From positions 124,001 through 188,000 of the forward strand of contig JACKOQ010000003.1 in assembly GCA_024234215.1 (NCBI GenBank): a stretch of DNA of 64,000 nucleotides, read 5' to 3'. Positions within the stretch are counted from its first letter, which is position 1, and every line of letters starts with the position of its first letter. The stretch is from Pseudomonadales bacterium. Its GTDB lineage: Bacteria; Pseudomonadota; Gammaproteobacteria; Pseudomonadales; UBA5862. Under the pieces are notes generated by a model. That model saw only the letters and a program-made list of their open reading frames with translations, had not been told where the DNA came from and made no database searches. Shown here one piece after another: positions 47,561 through 61,958 of the stretch. The translations under genes were made by a program, and so were the position numbers.

Positions 47561-50500
47561 TTTCCGCATTCTTCATTCGTCGTCCGGTCTTTGCCTCGGT
47601 TCTCTCCATCGTCATCGTGCTGGCCGGTCTGGTGTCGATGCGGGCCTTGCCGGTTGCGCAATACCCCGACATCGTTCCGCCCGAAGTGGTGGTGATCACC
47701 AGTTATCCGGGCGCCAGCGCCGATGTCATCGCCAAGACCGTTGCCGCGCCTCTGGAACAGGAGATCAACGGCGTCGAGGACATGATCTACCTCCGTTCGG
47801 TGGCTGCTGCCAGTGGCCAGTTGCGCATCACCGTCAGTTTTGCCATCGGCACCGATCCCGACCAGGCCACCATCAACGTCAACAACCGGGTGACCGCCGC
47901 ACAGGCCCGCCTGCCCGAGGAGGTGCGCCGACAAGGAATACGGGTACAGAAACGCTCCACCAGCATCCTGGGGTTGATCACTGTCTCTGCGCCGGGCGGC
48001 CAGTATGACTCGATGTTTCTCAGCAACTACGCGCTGCTCAACATCATCGACGAGCTCAAGCGGATTCCCGGTGTCGGCGACGCATCGCTGTTCGGTCAGA
48101 AGGACTATTCGATGCGCATCTGGCTGCGGCCGGACAAACTGGCGCAGTTCAACCTGACCGCAAGTGACGTGGCACAGGCGATTCAGGAGCAGAACTCCCA
48201 GTTCGCCGCCGGGCAATTCGGCCAGGAGCCGATTTCCGCCGACAATGCGTTCACCTATACCGTCAACACCCAGGGCAGGCTGGCCGATCCGGCCGCCTTT
48301 GGCCAGATCATCCTGCGCTCGGATGACTCCGGCGCCACACTGCGTCTGAGCGATGTGGCGCGGGTGGAACTGGGAGCGCAGGATTACAATTTCGATGCCA
48401 GCTACAAAGGCAGAACGACGGTCCCCATCGGCCTCTACCTGCAGCCGGGCGCCAATGCGTTGCAGACGATGGATGCCATTCGCGCCAGCATGGTCGAAAT
48501 GTCCCAGCGCTTTCCCGAAGGGCTGGCCTATGAAATTCCCTTCGACACCACCCGCTTCGTCCGGGTCTCCATCGAAGAGGTGGTGCACACCTTCATCGAA
48601 GCGATCGTGCTGGTGGTGCTGGTGGTGTTTCTGTTTCTGCAGAATCCACGTGCCACGCTGATTCCGCTGCTGGCCGTGCCAGTCTCGATCATCGGCACCT
48701 TCGCCGGCATGTTGCTGCTGGGTTTCTCGATCAACCTGCTGACCCTGTTCGGACTGGTGCTGGCGATCGGCATCGTGGTCGACGATGCCATCATCGTCAT
48801 CGAGAACGTCGAACGGCTGATGAGCCAGGAGGGGCTGTCGCCACGCGAAGCCGCCTTCAAGGCAATGGCCGAGGTGACCGGTCCGGTGATCGCCATCGTG
48901 CTGGTGCTGTCGGCGGTGTTCATTCCGGTGGCCTTTCTCGGCGGGCTCAGCGGACAGATGTACAAGCAGTTCGCCATCACCATCGTGGTCTCGGTGGTCA
49001 TCTCCGGAATCGTGGCACTGACCCTGACCCCGGCGCTGTGCGCACTGCTGCTCAAACCGGTGCACAGCGAACCAGCCCTGCCATTCCGGCTGTTCAACCG
49101 GATGTTCGCCCGCATCACCGATGGCTATGTGAATGCTTCCGGTTTTCTGATGCGACGCACAGTGCTGGGCATGACGCTGTTCACCGGCCTGATGGCCATT
49201 GCCCTGCTGCTGTTCAACCGGCTGCCCGGTGGGCTGGTGCCTGCCGAGGATCAGGGCTACGTACTGATGGCCTATCAGTTGCCCGCTGCCGCAGCACTCG
49301 ACCGTACCCGGGCGATCACCGACGTGATGACGCAACGGCTGATGGAGCAGAAGGCGGTGGAATCGGTGGTCACCTTTGCCGGCTTCGACATTCTGGCCCA
49401 GTCACAGCGCAGCAATGCCGGCATCTCGTTCGTCATGCTCGATCCCTGGGATCAACGCACCACCTCCGAAGACGATGCACGGATCATGGTGAATCCGCTC
49501 GCGCATCTGGGTGCCGATCTGCGCGATGGCGAGATGTTCGGCTTCAACCCCCCGCCGATCACCGGCATCAGCACCACCGGGGGCTTCGAGGCCTATCTGC
49601 AGGACCGCACCGGCAGCGGCGGAACCGCCCTGGTGGAAACGGCCCACCGACTGCTCGATTCCGCCAGCAAACGTCCGGAGTTGACTGAACTGCGCACCAC
49701 CTTCTCCACCTCCACGCCACAGTACTACGCGGAGCTCGATCGGGAAAAGGCGCGCGCCCTCAAGGTTCCGATCAACCAGGTGTTCACGATCATGCAGAGC
49801 ACCTTCGGCAGCCTCTATGTCAACGACTTCACCCTGTTCGGACGCAGCTATCGCGTCAACCTGCAGTCGGAAGCGCAATTCCGTCGCTCTCCCGAGGATC
49901 TGCGCCACGTCTTCGTCCGCTCCAGCGACGGCAATCTGGTGCCGCTCGATGCCCTGGTCAAGGTGAACCGCACCATCGGCCCCGATCTGGTCGAGCGTTT
50001 CAATGTCTTTCCTGCCGCAAAGATTCTCGGCCAGCCCGCCCCGGGCTACAGCTCCGGCCAGGCCATTGCCGCCATGCAGGCGGTCAGCCAGGAGGTTCTG
50101 GGTGCCAACTACTCGCTGGGCTGGGTTGGATCGGCCTATCAGGAGCTGGCCAGCGCCGGCAGTGGGGCCCAATCCTTCGTGTTCGGCATCCTCATGGTGT
50201 TCCTGATTCTGGCAGCCCAGTATGAACGCTGGAGCCTGCCGTTCGCGGTGGTGACGGCAGTGCCCTTTGCCGTGTTCGGTGCCATCCTCGCCACCTGGCT
50301 GCGCGGCCTGGAGAACGACCTCTACTTCCAGATCGGTCTGCTCACCCTGATTGGTCTGTCGGCCAAGAATGCCATTCTGATCGTCGAATTCGCGATGCTC
50401 CATCGCCGCGAGGGTGTGTCGCTGATGGAAGCTGCATTGCAAGGTGCCCGCCAGCGCTTCAGACCCATTGTGATGACATCGCTGGCCTTCATGCTGGGCG

Positions 50501-50697
50501 TGTTGCCATTGGCGATCAGCAGTGGTGCCGGGTCGGCCAGTCGTCACGCCATCGGCACCGGGGTCATCGGTGGCATGATTGCCGCCACATTTCTCGCCAC
50601 CCTCTTCGTGCCCATGTTCTTCCTGCTGATCGGTCGACTGACCGAGCGCGACGGGGTCACCCACACGCGCGAGAAGGAGAGCGATCCGCATGCGTAA
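47557..50697 (+). CDS. RND multidrug efflux pump, AcrB/MexB (HAE1) type
   Basis: The 1046-residue inner-membrane transporter starts [19 protein letters not shown]. It shows the HAE1 features: [19 protein letters not shown], the proton-relay aspartate pair in [19 protein letters not shown], and the TM10 lysine region in [14 protein letters not shown]. Length is standard (about 1030-1050). It exports drugs, solvents or amphipathic toxicants as a trimer driven by protons. Four-base overlap with the adaptor and eight-base overlap with the outer-membrane factor show one operon. Confidence 0.97.
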   Translation: MISAFFIRRPVFASVLSIVIVLAGLVSMRALPVAQYPDIVPPEVVVITSYPGASADVIAKTVAAPLEQEINGVEDMIYLRSVAAASGQLRITVSFAIGTDPDQATINVNNRVTAAQARLPEEVRRQGIRVQKRSTSILGLITVSAPGGQYDSMFLSNYALLNIIDELKRIPGVGDASLFGQKDYSMRIWLRPDKLAQFNLTASDVAQAIQEQNSQFAAGQFGQEPISADNAFTYTVNTQGRLADPAAFGQIILRSDDSGATLRLSDVARVELGAQDYNFDASYKGRTTVPIGLYLQPGANALQTMDAIRASMVEMSQRFPEGLAYEIPFDTTRFVRVSIEEVVHTFIEAIVLVVLVVFLFLQNPRATLIPLLAVPVSIIGTFAGMLLLGFSINLLTLFGLVLAIGIVVDDAIIVIENVERLMSQEGLSPREAAFKAMAEVTGPVIAIVLVLSAVFIPVAFLGGLSGQMYKQFAITIVVSVVISGIVALTLTPALCALLLKPVHSEPALPFRLFNRMFARITDGYVNASGFLMRRTVLGMTLFTGLMAIALLLFNRLPGGLVPAEDQGYVLMAYQLPAAAALDRTRAITDVMTQRLMEQKAVESVVTFAGFDILAQSQRSNAGISFVMLDPWDQRTTSEDDARIMVNPLAHLGADLRDGEMFGFNPPPITGISTTGGFEAYLQDRTGSGGTALVETAHRLLDSASKRPELTELRTTFSTSTPQYYAELDREKARALKVPINQVFTIMQSTFGSLYVNDFTLFGRSYRVNLQSEAQFRRSPEDLRHVFVRSSDGNLVPLDALVKVNRTIGPDLVERFNVFPAAKILGQPAPGYSSGQAIAAMQAVSQEVLGANYSLGWVGSAYQELASAGSGAQSFVFGILMVFLILAAQYERWSLPFAVVTAVPFAVFGAILATWLRGLENDLYFQIGLLTLIGLSAKNAILIVEFAMLHRREGVSLMEAALQGARQRFRPIVMTSLAFMLGVLPLAISSGAGSASRHAIGTGVIGGMIAATFLATLFVPMFFLLIGRLTERDGVTHTREKESDPHA

Positions 50698-52129
50698 CAG
50701 ACTCTTGATGCCGCTGTTGCTGCTTTCGACACTGCCGGGCTGCCTGCTGGGTCCTGACCATCTGCAACCCCAGAGCGACCTGCCGAGTGGCTGGATGGTT
50801 CCCGCAGCAGACTCTGCGGCGGCAACCGTCACACCGACGATCGATCCACATTGGTGGCACCTCTTCGATGACCCCGCCTTGACGGCATTGATCGAAGAGG
50901 CCCTGCAGCACAATGCCGATCTCTCCGTTGCCGCGGCCCGGATCGCCGAAGCACGGGCGCTGCTCAACCTGCGTGATGCCGAGCGCTATCCGCTGCTGAG
51001 CGGACAGGCCGATGCTTCGCGCCAGCAGGGCAGCGCGGAAACCGCCCAACCCGGCGGAGGTGTCATCCATGATGCCCTGAGTGTCTCGGCAGTCCTGAAC
51101 TACGAACTGGATCTGTGGGGCAGGCTGGCCCGGGCCAACGAAGCAGCGCAGGCACAACTGCTGGCGAGCGTGGCCAGCCGGGACGCCATTGCCCTCGCCG
51201 TGTCGGCGGACATCGCTTCCGGTTACTTCAATCTGCGCGCGCTCGATCAACAACTGCTCGTCGCCCGGAACACCGTGAAAACCCGCGAAGGCAGTTACCG
51301 CTTTCAGGAGTCACGCTATCGCAACGGCGCCACTTCGCAACTGGTATTCCGACAGGCCGAATCGGAACTGGCCGCCGCCCGGGCCGAATTGCCTGCGCTC
51401 GAACAGCAGCGCACACTCCAGATCAACGCCCTGAGCGTGCTGCTGGGTCGCACCCCCCGTGAACTCGTGCAGCAAACGATCACGACCGGGCATACCCTCG
51501 ATGAGCTGCCACCGCTGCCGGAAGTGCCGATGGGGCTGCCTTCCACCCTGCTGCAACGCCGCCCCGACATTCTCGCAGCCGAACAGCAGTTGCGTGCCGC
51601 CAATGCCGAGATCGGCATTGCCCGCGCCGCCTATTTCCCACGGCTGTCACTGACCGGTCTGTTCGGCAATCAGAGCGATGACCTGAGCAATCTGTTCAAC
51701 GGCTCGGCTAAAAACTGGCAGTTCGCCGGCAATCTGACCGGGCCGATCATCGATTTCGGGCGCACCCAGGCGACTGTCGAGGCAGCAGAGGCACGACGCC
51801 AGCAAGCACTGATCAACTACCAGCAGACCGTGCGCACCGCATTTCGTGAAGTGTTGGATGCACTGAAAAGCCGCAGCGCCAGCAGTGAACGGCTGGCAGC
51901 CCAGTCACAGCAGGTGGCCGCCTTGCAACAGACGGCCCGGCTGGCGCAACGCCGCTTCGAAGAGGGTTACTCCGATTATCTGGAGGTGCTGGATGCCCAG
52001 CGCAGCCTGTTCAATGTCGAACTCGCGCGCATCAACACTCAGCAGCAAGGTCTGCGCGCCCTGGTGCAACTCTACAAGGCGCTGGGTGGGGGCTGGCAGC
52101 CAGACGCCACACCACCTCACAGCGGCTGA
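50690..52129 (+). CDS. RND efflux outer-membrane factor (OprM/TtgC family lipoprotein)
   Basis: The 479-residue lipoprotein has the lipobox LPGC, then [15 protein letters not shown]. It carries the duplicated OEP domains: [21 protein letters not shown] at the first and [34 protein letters not shown] at the second. It forms the trimeric exit duct. It overlaps the pump gene by eight bases, and the operon ends here, convergent with nfuA. Confidence 0.95.
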   Translation: MRNRLLMPLLLLSTLPGCLLGPDHLQPQSDLPSGWMVPAADSAAATVTPTIDPHWWHLFDDPALTALIEEALQHNADLSVAAARIAEARALLNLRDAERYPLLSGQADASRQQGSAETAQPGGGVIHDALSVSAVLNYELDLWGRLARANEAAQAQLLASVASRDAIALAVSADIASGYFNLRALDQQLLVARNTVKTREGSYRFQESRYRNGATSQLVFRQAESELAAARAELPALEQQRTLQINALSVLLGRTPRELVQQTITTGHTLDELPPLPEVPMGLPSTLLQRRPDILAAEQQLRAANAEIGIARAAYFPRLSLTGLFGNQSDDLSNLFNGSAKNWQFAGNLTGPIIDFGRTQATVEAAEARRQQALINYQQTVRTAFREVLDALKSRSASSERLAAQSQQVAALQQTARLAQRRFEEGYSDYLEVLDAQRSLFNVELARINTQQQGLRALVQLYKALGGGWQPDATPPHSG

Positions 52130-52202
52130 TACGGCTCAGCCACATCCGTCACGTTTTACGGGTTTGCAGTTCCCTGGATGGGCGGACCATGCATAGCCTG
52201 GA

Positions 52203-52787
52203 TCAGTAGTAGGCGTGGTCGCGCACCGAGTGGTCAGTGACATCGCGCACGGCGGTGATTTCGGGAATCTGCGTGACCAGCGTCCGCTCGACCCCCTCCT
52301 TCAGCGTGGCATCCACCATGCCGCAGCCCTGACAGCCGCCGCCGAACTTCAGCACGGCAATCGAACCATCGACCACCTCAACCAGGCTCACCTCGCCGCC
52401 ATGCGCGGCAAGGTTGGGGTTCACCTCGACATAGAGCACATGGTTGATCCGGTCTTCCAGTGGACTGCTGGCATCGATCCTGCCGATCTTGGCATGGGGT
52501 GCCTTGATGGTGAGCTGACCGCCGAAGCGGTCCTTGGCATAGTCGATCAGCGCCTCTTCGAGAAATGGCAGGCTGCGTGCCTCGATGAAGGCCTTGAAGC
52601 CTTTCAGTTCCAGCGGCAGATCATCCGCTTCCTCTTCGCCGGGACGGCAGTAGGCGACGCAGCTTTCGGCCTTCGGCGTGCCGGGGTCGGCGACGAAGAC
52701 GCGAATGTTGACCTCGCCGCCCTGCTTCGCCAGCAGCTCGGCAATGTACTCTTGCGCCGCATCGGTAATGGTCAGGGAGGGGGTCAT
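52203..52787 (-). CDS. nfuA: Fe-S biogenesis protein NfuA
   Basis: The 194-residue protein has the degenerate A-type domain at the N-terminus ([19 protein letters not shown]) and the C-terminal Nfu domain with the cluster-binding CxxC in [14 protein letters not shown]. This is the gammaproteobacterial NfuA layout. It carries and delivers [4Fe-4S] clusters under oxidative stress or iron limitation. It diverges from metH with a 137-base shared promoter gap. Confidence 0.95.
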   Translation of the reverse strand: MTPSLTITDAAQEYIAELLAKQGGEVNIRVFVADPGTPKAESCVAYCRPGEEEADDLPLELKGFKAFIEARSLPFLEEALIDYAKDRFGGQLTIKAPHAKIGRIDASSPLEDRINHVLYVEVNPNLAAHGGEVSLVEVVDGSIAVLKFGGGCQGCGMVDATLKEGVERTLVTQIPEITAVRDVTDHSVRDHAYY

Positions 52788-52924
52788 CGGGTGTCACCAG
52801 TTGGATTGAACGGGGTGGATGGCCGTGTGCGGCAGATCGGCACAGCGAAAAAGGTCACTTCTGTTAAAATAGCACCTTTCATTTTCGACAAAAACCTTCG
52901 ATTAATTAGGACATAAGCAGAACC

Positions 52925-56650
<3,726 letters not shown>

Positions 56651-56665
56651 GCCAACGCGCCCACT

Positions 56666-57007
56666 TCAGCAGCGCCCCTTCTTCGCCTGTCCAGGAGGGC
56701 AGAACGATGAACCATGGTGGTGATGATCGTCATCATGGTCCCGCTCGACGCGCCGGTAATGATCATCATCGTGGTCATGATGGCCATCATGCCTCTCATC
56801 CCCCTTGGTGGTGATGGCGGTGCCGGTGGCGGCACCGATCGCACCGCCGACGATGGCCCCTTCACGCCCGCCCACCTCATTGCCAACCGCCGCGCCGACC
56901 GCACCGCCCACGGCGCCACCGATGGCGGCATCCGTGGTCGATCCCGCCAGCGCCGACATCGACAGCGACAGCAGACCACAGACCAACACCCCATTGACGA
57001 ATTTCAT
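56666..57007 (-). CDS. Small secreted glycine-zipper protein with His/Asp-rich tail
   Basis: The 113-residue protein has an AAAGGAG site before its ATG and a signal peptide (ending SALA). The glycine-zipper region IGGAVGGAVGAAVGNEVGG repeats GxxxG over about residues 28-62. The tail is rich in His and Asp (HDGHHDHDDDHY and DHDDDHHHHG) and ends with two Cys (FCPPGQAKKGRC). The zipper suggests membrane or oligomer packing in the envelope, and the tail could bind divalent metal. It converges with metH. The function is unknown. Confidence 0.8.
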   Translation of the reverse strand: MKFVNGVLVCGLLSLSMSALAGSTTDAAIGGAVGGAVGAAVGNEVGGREGAIVGGAIGAATGTAITTKGDERHDGHHDHDDDHYRRVERDHDDDHHHHGSSFCPPGQAKKGRC

Positions 57008-57252
57008 GCAAAGCTCCTTTCAAAAAGAGAAACTGTCATCAACCGCATTCAAGTATAGAGGTGCACGCGCTGGGCACCCCGTCGTAAACCGGCTCCAGAC
57101 ACCACGTTGGACAGCAGTCACGGCAACAATGTTCAACGCCCGACACGCACGCCAGCCACGCTTTCAAAGAGCGACGATGCCGGGCAGTATGGCTGAAGCG
57201 GCGCTGATGCGCTGCGACCGATGCAACAAAACCGAAGAACAGGAGCGCATTC

Positions 57253-57648
57253 GTGCAGTCCAGATCGACCCATTCAAAAACCATCGGCTATCTGCTGTGG
57301 ATTTTCGGCTTCATCGGCGCCCACCGCTTCTATTTCGGCAAACCGGTCACTGGCACACTCTGGTTCTTCACACTGGGACTGCTCGGCATCGGCTGGCTCA
57401 TCGATCTGTTGCTGATTCCAGCCATGGCGCGTGAAGCCGAGGAGCACTATCAGAGCGGCGCCGTCGACTACAGCACGGCCTGGATTCTGCTGACCTTTCT
57501 CGGTCTGTTCGGCGTGCACCGTTTCTATCTGGGAAAATGGCCGACCGGCCTGCTCTATCTCTGCACCTTCGCGCTGGGTGGCGTGGGCTATCTTTACGAC
57601 TACTGGACGCTCAACAGCCAGATCGATGCGCTCAACCGCCATGCGTGA
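57253..57648 (+). CDS. TM2-domain protein with two tandem TM2-like units
   Basis: A GTG start at 57253 with an AGGAG site gives 131 residues. Two similar halves are seen: FGFIGAHRFYFGKPVTGTLW (about 18-37) and FLGLFGVHRFYLGKWPTGLL (about 84-103). Each is followed by a second hydrophobic helix and an acidic-aromatic end (WLIDLL, YLYDYW). The HRFYxGK motif is the TM2 hallmark. It is an inner-membrane protein of unknown role. It precedes the SbmA-like gene by 75 bases on the same strand. Confidence 0.88.
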   Translation: MQSRSTHSKTIGYLLWIFGFIGAHRFYFGKPVTGTLWFFTLGLLGIGWLIDLLLIPAMAREAEEHYQSGAVDYSTAWILLTFLGLFGVHRFYLGKWPTGLLYLCTFALGGVGYLYDYWTLNSQIDALNRHA

Positions 57649-57723
57649 GCGCGCCACACTGTCGGCTGCATGGTCGGCCATGTACGATAAACGAAGACCC
57701 GGCAGAGTCTGACCACGACCGCC

Positions 57724-59535
57724 ATGCCCCCGCTCGATTCTTCACCCAACCCTGTCTCGCCGGCGATCGGTCCGATCCGTTCGCGCTACCTTTTTCTGCA
57801 TCGCTTCATCCGGCTGGCAGGGCCCTACTGGTCCAGCGAGCAGAAGTGGAAAGTGCGCGCGATCACGCTGGCGCTGCTGCTGTTGACGCTGGCGCAAGTG
57901 GCGCTGGTGATCTGGACCAACTACTGGAGCCGCGCGCTCTTTGATGCCCTGGAAGCGCGCTCACTGGCCCTTTTTCTGCGCCATGGCTTCACCTTTGTGC
58001 TGATCTTCGTGCTGACGATGCTGGTCACCGCGCTCCATCTGCAGGTCAAGCGCTGGTTGCAGATCGGCTGGCGGCACTGGTTGACCGAGCGCCTCCTCGG
58101 CCAGTGGATGGTGCAGGGTCACCACTACCAGTTGCAGTTCACCGCCGGCGAGCATGACAACCCGGACAGCCGCATCGCCGAGGACATCCGCATCGCCAGC
58201 GAGATGGCGATCATGCTGGCACACACGCTGGTCTATTCGCTGCTGATTCTCGGCAGTTTCGTCGACATTCTGCTGTCGGTCTCCGGCAGCACCAGTCTGC
58301 CAGGCACCTCGCTGCAGGTGCCGGGCTACATGGTGATCCTCGCCCTGCTCTACGCCGGCGCGGGAACGGCGCTCGGCCTGCTGCTGGGGCGGCCACTGGT
58401 CAAGGCCACCAACAGGTTGCAGACCCTGGAGGCCGACTTCCGCTTCGGCCTGTCGCGCTCGCGTGAAAATTCCGAGGCCATCGCGCTGATGCAGGGCGAA
58501 CAGAACGAACGGCAACACTCCTTGCGACAGTTCGATGCTCTCGGGCAGGGCTGGAATCGCCAGACCCTTGCCTACATGGGCATCGTCTCCTTCTCCTCCG
58601 GCTATGGCGCGCTGCTGCCGGTCTTCCCGATTCTGGTTGCCGCCCCACAGTACATTGCCGGTGTCATGACACTGGGTGTGCTGATGCAGTCGGCCCAGGC
58701 GTTCCAGAAACTGACTTCGGCACTCTCCTGGCCGATCGACAACCTGGGCGACATGGCCAAATTCCGCGCTTCCGCCGAGCGGATGCTGTCGCTGCATGAT
58801 GACCTGTCGGCGCTCGCTGCCGAGAGCCGACAGGGCGATGGCCGACACATCAAACGTCAAAAATCGGCCCGCCATGAGCTGCAACTGCGTGACCTCAGCA
58901 TCGCCAACCCGGATGGCAAATTGATCATCGAGCATCTCGACGAACGTTTCCGCCGTGGCGAACGGGTCTGGATCGATGGCGACGCCACCGCCGCCATCTC
59001 ACTGTTCAAGGCCATTGCCGGCCTCTGGCCATGGGGAGAGGGTGAAGTGCTGCTGCCACGCGGCCAGCCGATCTACTTCATGCCGCAACGTCCGTTCCTG
59101 CCCGATGGCACATTGCGCTCACTGCTCAGCTATCCGGCGCCCGCCGACCGCTTCGAGACCGGCAGCATCCACTACGCGCTGGAGTGTGTCGGGCTCTCCT
59201 GGCTGGCGGCGCGTCTGGACGAGAGCGATCAGTGGGACCATGTGCTGGCACTGCGCACCCAGCAACGCCTCGGCTTCGCCCGGCTGCTGCTGCACCGCCC
59301 CGCCTGGATCTTCATCGAGGAGGCGAGTGACGCCCTCGCCCCCAAGGCCGAGGATTGCCTGATGGAGATGCTGCACCGCGAACTGCCCAACGCCACACTG
59401 TTGACCATCGGCTTTCACGAAACCCTGGCGCGGCACCATGACCGCAAGATCATGCTGACCCGGGTCTGCGGCGAGAAGTATCTGTTTCACAACCCGCAGG
59501 TCTGCTGGCTGGAGGAGCGCCCGCTCAAGGGTTGA
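57724..59535 (+). CDS. SbmA/YddA-like ABC transporter (membrane plus degenerate ATPase domain)
   Basis: The 603-residue fused transporter has six membrane helices (about 40-330) with the SbmA/BacA-type segments IWTNYWSRALFDALE, WRHWLTERLLGQWM and NPDSRIAEDIR. The C-terminal nucleotide-binding domain is aligned by AIAGLWPWGEGEV and FMPQRPFLPDGTL. However, Walker A reads GDATAAIS (419-426), with Ile425 in place of the essential Lys, and the signature reads LALRTQQRLGFAR. The Walker B glutamates (Glu532/533) and the switch His565 remain. The reading frame is intact. ATP hydrolysis is doubtful; a proton-driven or regulatory mode is possible by analogy with SbmA. The substrate is unknown. Confidence 0.87.
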   Translation: MPPLDSSPNPVSPAIGPIRSRYLFLHRFIRLAGPYWSSEQKWKVRAITLALLLLTLAQVALVIWTNYWSRALFDALEARSLALFLRHGFTFVLIFVLTMLVTALHLQVKRWLQIGWRHWLTERLLGQWMVQGHHYQLQFTAGEHDNPDSRIAEDIRIASEMAIMLAHTLVYSLLILGSFVDILLSVSGSTSLPGTSLQVPGYMVILALLYAGAGTALGLLLGRPLVKATNRLQTLEADFRFGLSRSRENSEAIALMQGEQNERQHSLRQFDALGQGWNRQTLAYMGIVSFSSGYGALLPVFPILVAAPQYIAGVMTLGVLMQSAQAFQKLTSALSWPIDNLGDMAKFRASAERMLSLHDDLSALAAESRQGDGRHIKRQKSARHELQLRDLSIANPDGKLIIEHLDERFRRGERVWIDGDATAAISLFKAIAGLWPWGEGEVLLPRGQPIYFMPQRPFLPDGTLRSLLSYPAPADRFETGSIHYALECVGLSWLAARLDESDQWDHVLALRTQQRLGFARLLLHRPAWIFIEEASDALAPKAEDCLMEMLHRELPNATLLTIGFHETLARHHDRKIMLTRVCGEKYLFHNPQVCWLEERPLKG

Positions 59536-60631
59536 AGTCATCCGGCAGCCAGCCGCGCTCAACACAGTCGCGGAAACACCAGGCCGGCGTGGTTTCGGTC
59601 CGGTAGCTCCAGAAAAACCAGCCCGCGTAGCGCTCGAACGTCATCAACTGCGCTGCCGCATAGGCACGGTAGGCCACAGTTTCCTGCAGCGCGTCCATCC
59701 GCTCCAGCGCATGGTTGAACGGTCCCTGCGCCCACAGCGAGACCACCTTCAGGTCGAGGCCGAGACTCCATTCACCGACATAGGCAGGCAGTCGCAGTTC
59801 GCGCTGGATCGCATCGGCCTCGTCGCGCCAGGCACCGGCCGCCTTGCCGATGTGGCCATGGATGTCCATGTCGATGTCACCACGCTCGAAACATTGATAG
59901 CGGTGGATGTCGAAGCGCACATTGGCGAACTCAGGCGGCTGCATGAAGTTGCAGTACTCCTGAAACGGACGGAAGCCGTCATGAAAGATCACCGCCACCC
60001 GATCAGCAGGGCAGTGTCGACGAATGCGTCGATAGGCATCGACGTTGTAGGCCTTCAGATAGTCGGTTGGCACATCCCAGCGCGGTTCGTTCAATACTTC
60101 GATCGCATGCAGCGCCGGATGGGCACCATAGCGCTCGGCCAGCCGCTCCAGCACCGCAAGGGAGTGGTCGCGGTAGGCCAGCTCGGTGTGCCAGTCGCAG
60201 ACATCCTTGATGCCGCCATTGTCGAAACCATTCTGACAGCCAGGTGCGGCATGCAGGTCGATGACCACCTGCAACCCCAGCTCGCCCGCCCAACCGAAGG
60301 CGCGGTCGAGCAGTTCGATGCCACCGGTCACGAAAGGGTGGCGGTGGGCGCCATAGCTGCGGTGGTAGGGGTAGTCAGGTCCGAAAATCCAGTGGCCCAC
60401 CGGAATGCGCACCGCGTTGATGCCACGCGCGGCCAGCCAGACGAAGTCATCGCGGGTGATGAAGCTGTTCCAATGCCGATGCAGCCGCTCGGCGGCCCGA
60501 TCACCCAGCTCGACGCACCAACTGGTCTCGTCGGTGGCCTCCAGTCCGGCAAACAGACTGGGTACCATCCACTTCTCCAGCAGCAGCCAACTGCCGAGGT
60601 TGACGCCGCGAATCTTCTTTTCCAAAGCCAT
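59525..60631 (-). CDS. Glycoside hydrolase family 5 protein (exo-beta-1,3-glucanase-like)
   Basis: The 368-residue protein has no signal peptide and begins RGVNLGSWLLLEKWMVPSLF, close to the N-terminus of fungal-type exo-1,3-beta-glucanases. Barrel landmarks are NAVRIPVGHW, LGLQVVIDLHAAPG and acid/base Glu182 (EVLNEPRW), followed by nucleophile Glu287 (YVGEWSLGLD). It should act on beta-glucosidic bonds; without export it may work on imported oligosaccharides. It follows the epoxide hydrolase by nine bases and overlaps the ABC stop tail-to-tail by 11. Confidence 0.88.
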   Translation of the reverse strand: MALEKKIRGVNLGSWLLLEKWMVPSLFAGLEATDETSWCVELGDRAAERLHRHWNSFITRDDFVWLAARGINAVRIPVGHWIFGPDYPYHRSYGAHRHPFVTGGIELLDRAFGWAGELGLQVVIDLHAAPGCQNGFDNGGIKDVCDWHTELAYRDHSLAVLERLAERYGAHPALHAIEVLNEPRWDVPTDYLKAYNVDAYRRIRRHCPADRVAVIFHDGFRPFQEYCNFMQPPEFANVRFDIHRYQCFERGDIDMDIHGHIGKAAGAWRDEADAIQRELRLPAYVGEWSLGLDLKVVSLWAQGPFNHALERMDALQETVAYRAYAAAQLMTFERYAGWFFWSYRTETTPAWCFRDCVERGWLPDDFNP

Positions 60632-60640
60632 GTCACCCCC

Positions 60641-61786
60641 TCAGCGCATCAGCGCAAAGCAGGCACGCAGCTCTTCGACGAACCGCTGCGGCTGCTCGAA
60701 GGCAGCAAAATGGCCGCCACGATCTAGCTCATTCCAGTAGACGATGTTGCGGTAGCGCTGCTCGGCCCAACTGCGCGGCGTCGGCACGATCTCTTTGGGA
60801 AAGATGCTGCAGCCGGTCGGCAGTTCGACGCCCGCCGATCGGTCGCCCCCGAAGCTGCCGAAGCTCTCCCAGTAGAGCCGGGCTGATGAGGCCGCCGAGG
60901 CGGTCAGCCAGTAGAGCATGATGTTGTCGAGCAGTTCATCGCGGCTGAGGATGTTTTCAGGGTGTCCCTGACAGTCGGTCCAGGCCCGGAACTTTTCAAG
61001 AATCCAGGCGGCCTGCCCGACCGGCGAATCGACCAGCCCATAGCCGAGGGTCTGTGGCCGGGTGGCCTGCTGCTTCGAGTAGCCACCCTCCCACTGTTGA
61101 TAGTGGGCCGCGGCGGCCAGTGCGCGCTGATCACGCTCGGTCGGACTGCTCAACGCCTGCGGGGTCGGCGAGGCAGTCGGCATGTTGAGATGAATGCCGA
61201 TGCAGGCGCCGAGATTCTGCGTGCCGATGGCGGTGGTGACCGCAGCGCCCCAGTCCCCTCCTTGCGCCACATAGCGCTGATAGCCGAGTCGGCGCATCAG
61301 GGCATCCCAGACCGTGGCGATCTTCTCAACCCCCCAGCCTGTCTGACGCGGTTTGTCTGAAAAGGCATAACCCGGCAGCGAGGGGCAGATGACATGGAAG
61401 GCATCGTCGGCGCTGCCGCCGAATGCGGTGGGATCGCTCAGCGGGGCAATCACCTTGTGGAACTCGACGATGGAACCAGGCCAGCCATGGGTGATCAGCA
61501 ACGGCAGCGCCTGCGCATGGCGACTGCGCACATGCAGAAAATGGATGTCGAGCCCATCGATCTGGCTCTTGAACTGGGGAAAGACGTTGAGCCGTCGCTC
61601 GGTCACGCGCCAGTCATACTCTTGCGCCCAATAACTGCAAAACTCCCGCAGATAGGCCAGAGGCACCCCCTGCGACCAGTCATCGACCGTCTCGGCCTCG
61701 GGCCAGCGTGTCGCGGCCAACCGCTGCCGCAGATCGATCAGTTGCGCTTCGGGAATCTCGATCGAGAACGGGCGCAGGGTCTCCAT
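60641..61786 (-). CDS. Epoxide hydrolase (EHN N-terminal, alpha/beta-hydrolase)
   Basis: The 381-residue enzyme has the epoxide-hydrolase N-terminal segment (RPFSIEIPEAQLIDLRQRL, TRWPEAE). The alpha/beta-hydrolase oxyanion motif HGWPGS, nucleophile Asp178 in QGGDWGAAV and C-terminal His359 in RGGHFAAFEQP follow. It is related to microsomal EPHX1-like bacterial enzymes that hydrolyse epoxides to diols. The ATG has an AGGAG site. It heads a two-gene operon with the GH5 gene, although the two reactions have no obvious link. Confidence 0.93.
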   Translation of the reverse strand: METLRPFSIEIPEAQLIDLRQRLAATRWPEAETVDDWSQGVPLAYLREFCSYWAQEYDWRVTERRLNVFPQFKSQIDGLDIHFLHVRSRHAQALPLLITHGWPGSIVEFHKVIAPLSDPTAFGGSADDAFHVICPSLPGYAFSDKPRQTGWGVEKIATVWDALMRRLGYQRYVAQGGDWGAAVTTAIGTQNLGACIGIHLNMPTASPTPQALSSPTERDQRALAAAAHYQQWEGGYSKQQATRPQTLGYGLVDSPVGQAAWILEKFRAWTDCQGHPENILSRDELLDNIMLYWLTASAASSARLYWESFGSFGGDRSAGVELPTGCSIFPKEIVPTPRSWAEQRYRNIVYWNELDRGGHFAAFEQPQRFVEELRACFALMR

Positions 61787-61902
61787 GAGTCGGCTCCTGA
61801 ACGGATTGGGTTCACAGTGTCGATGCGGTCGTCACTGTACTGCATCGAGGCGACGATGACAGCCCGGCGCAAACGGCTCCAGAAAGATGGTCTTCAGAGC
61901 AG

Positions 61903-61931
61903 CGTGGCCCTCTGGACAGGCGGGGTATAAT
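61903..61931 (+). promoter_or_regulatory. Probable sigma-70 promoter of the DUF2970 gene
   Basis: A perfect -10 TATAAT lies at 61926-61931, 27 bases before the start codon. The -35 region is weak (no TTGACA at the right spacing), so the call rests on the -10. Confidence 0.4.
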
Positions 61932-61958
61932 CAGCGCTCGCCTCATCAGGAGAGTTGC

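Noticed and set aside
52788..52924. Possible cobalamin or SAM riboswitch before metH
   Set aside because: The leader is only 137 bases and shared with nfuA; no B12-box or SAM-box core sequence was visible.
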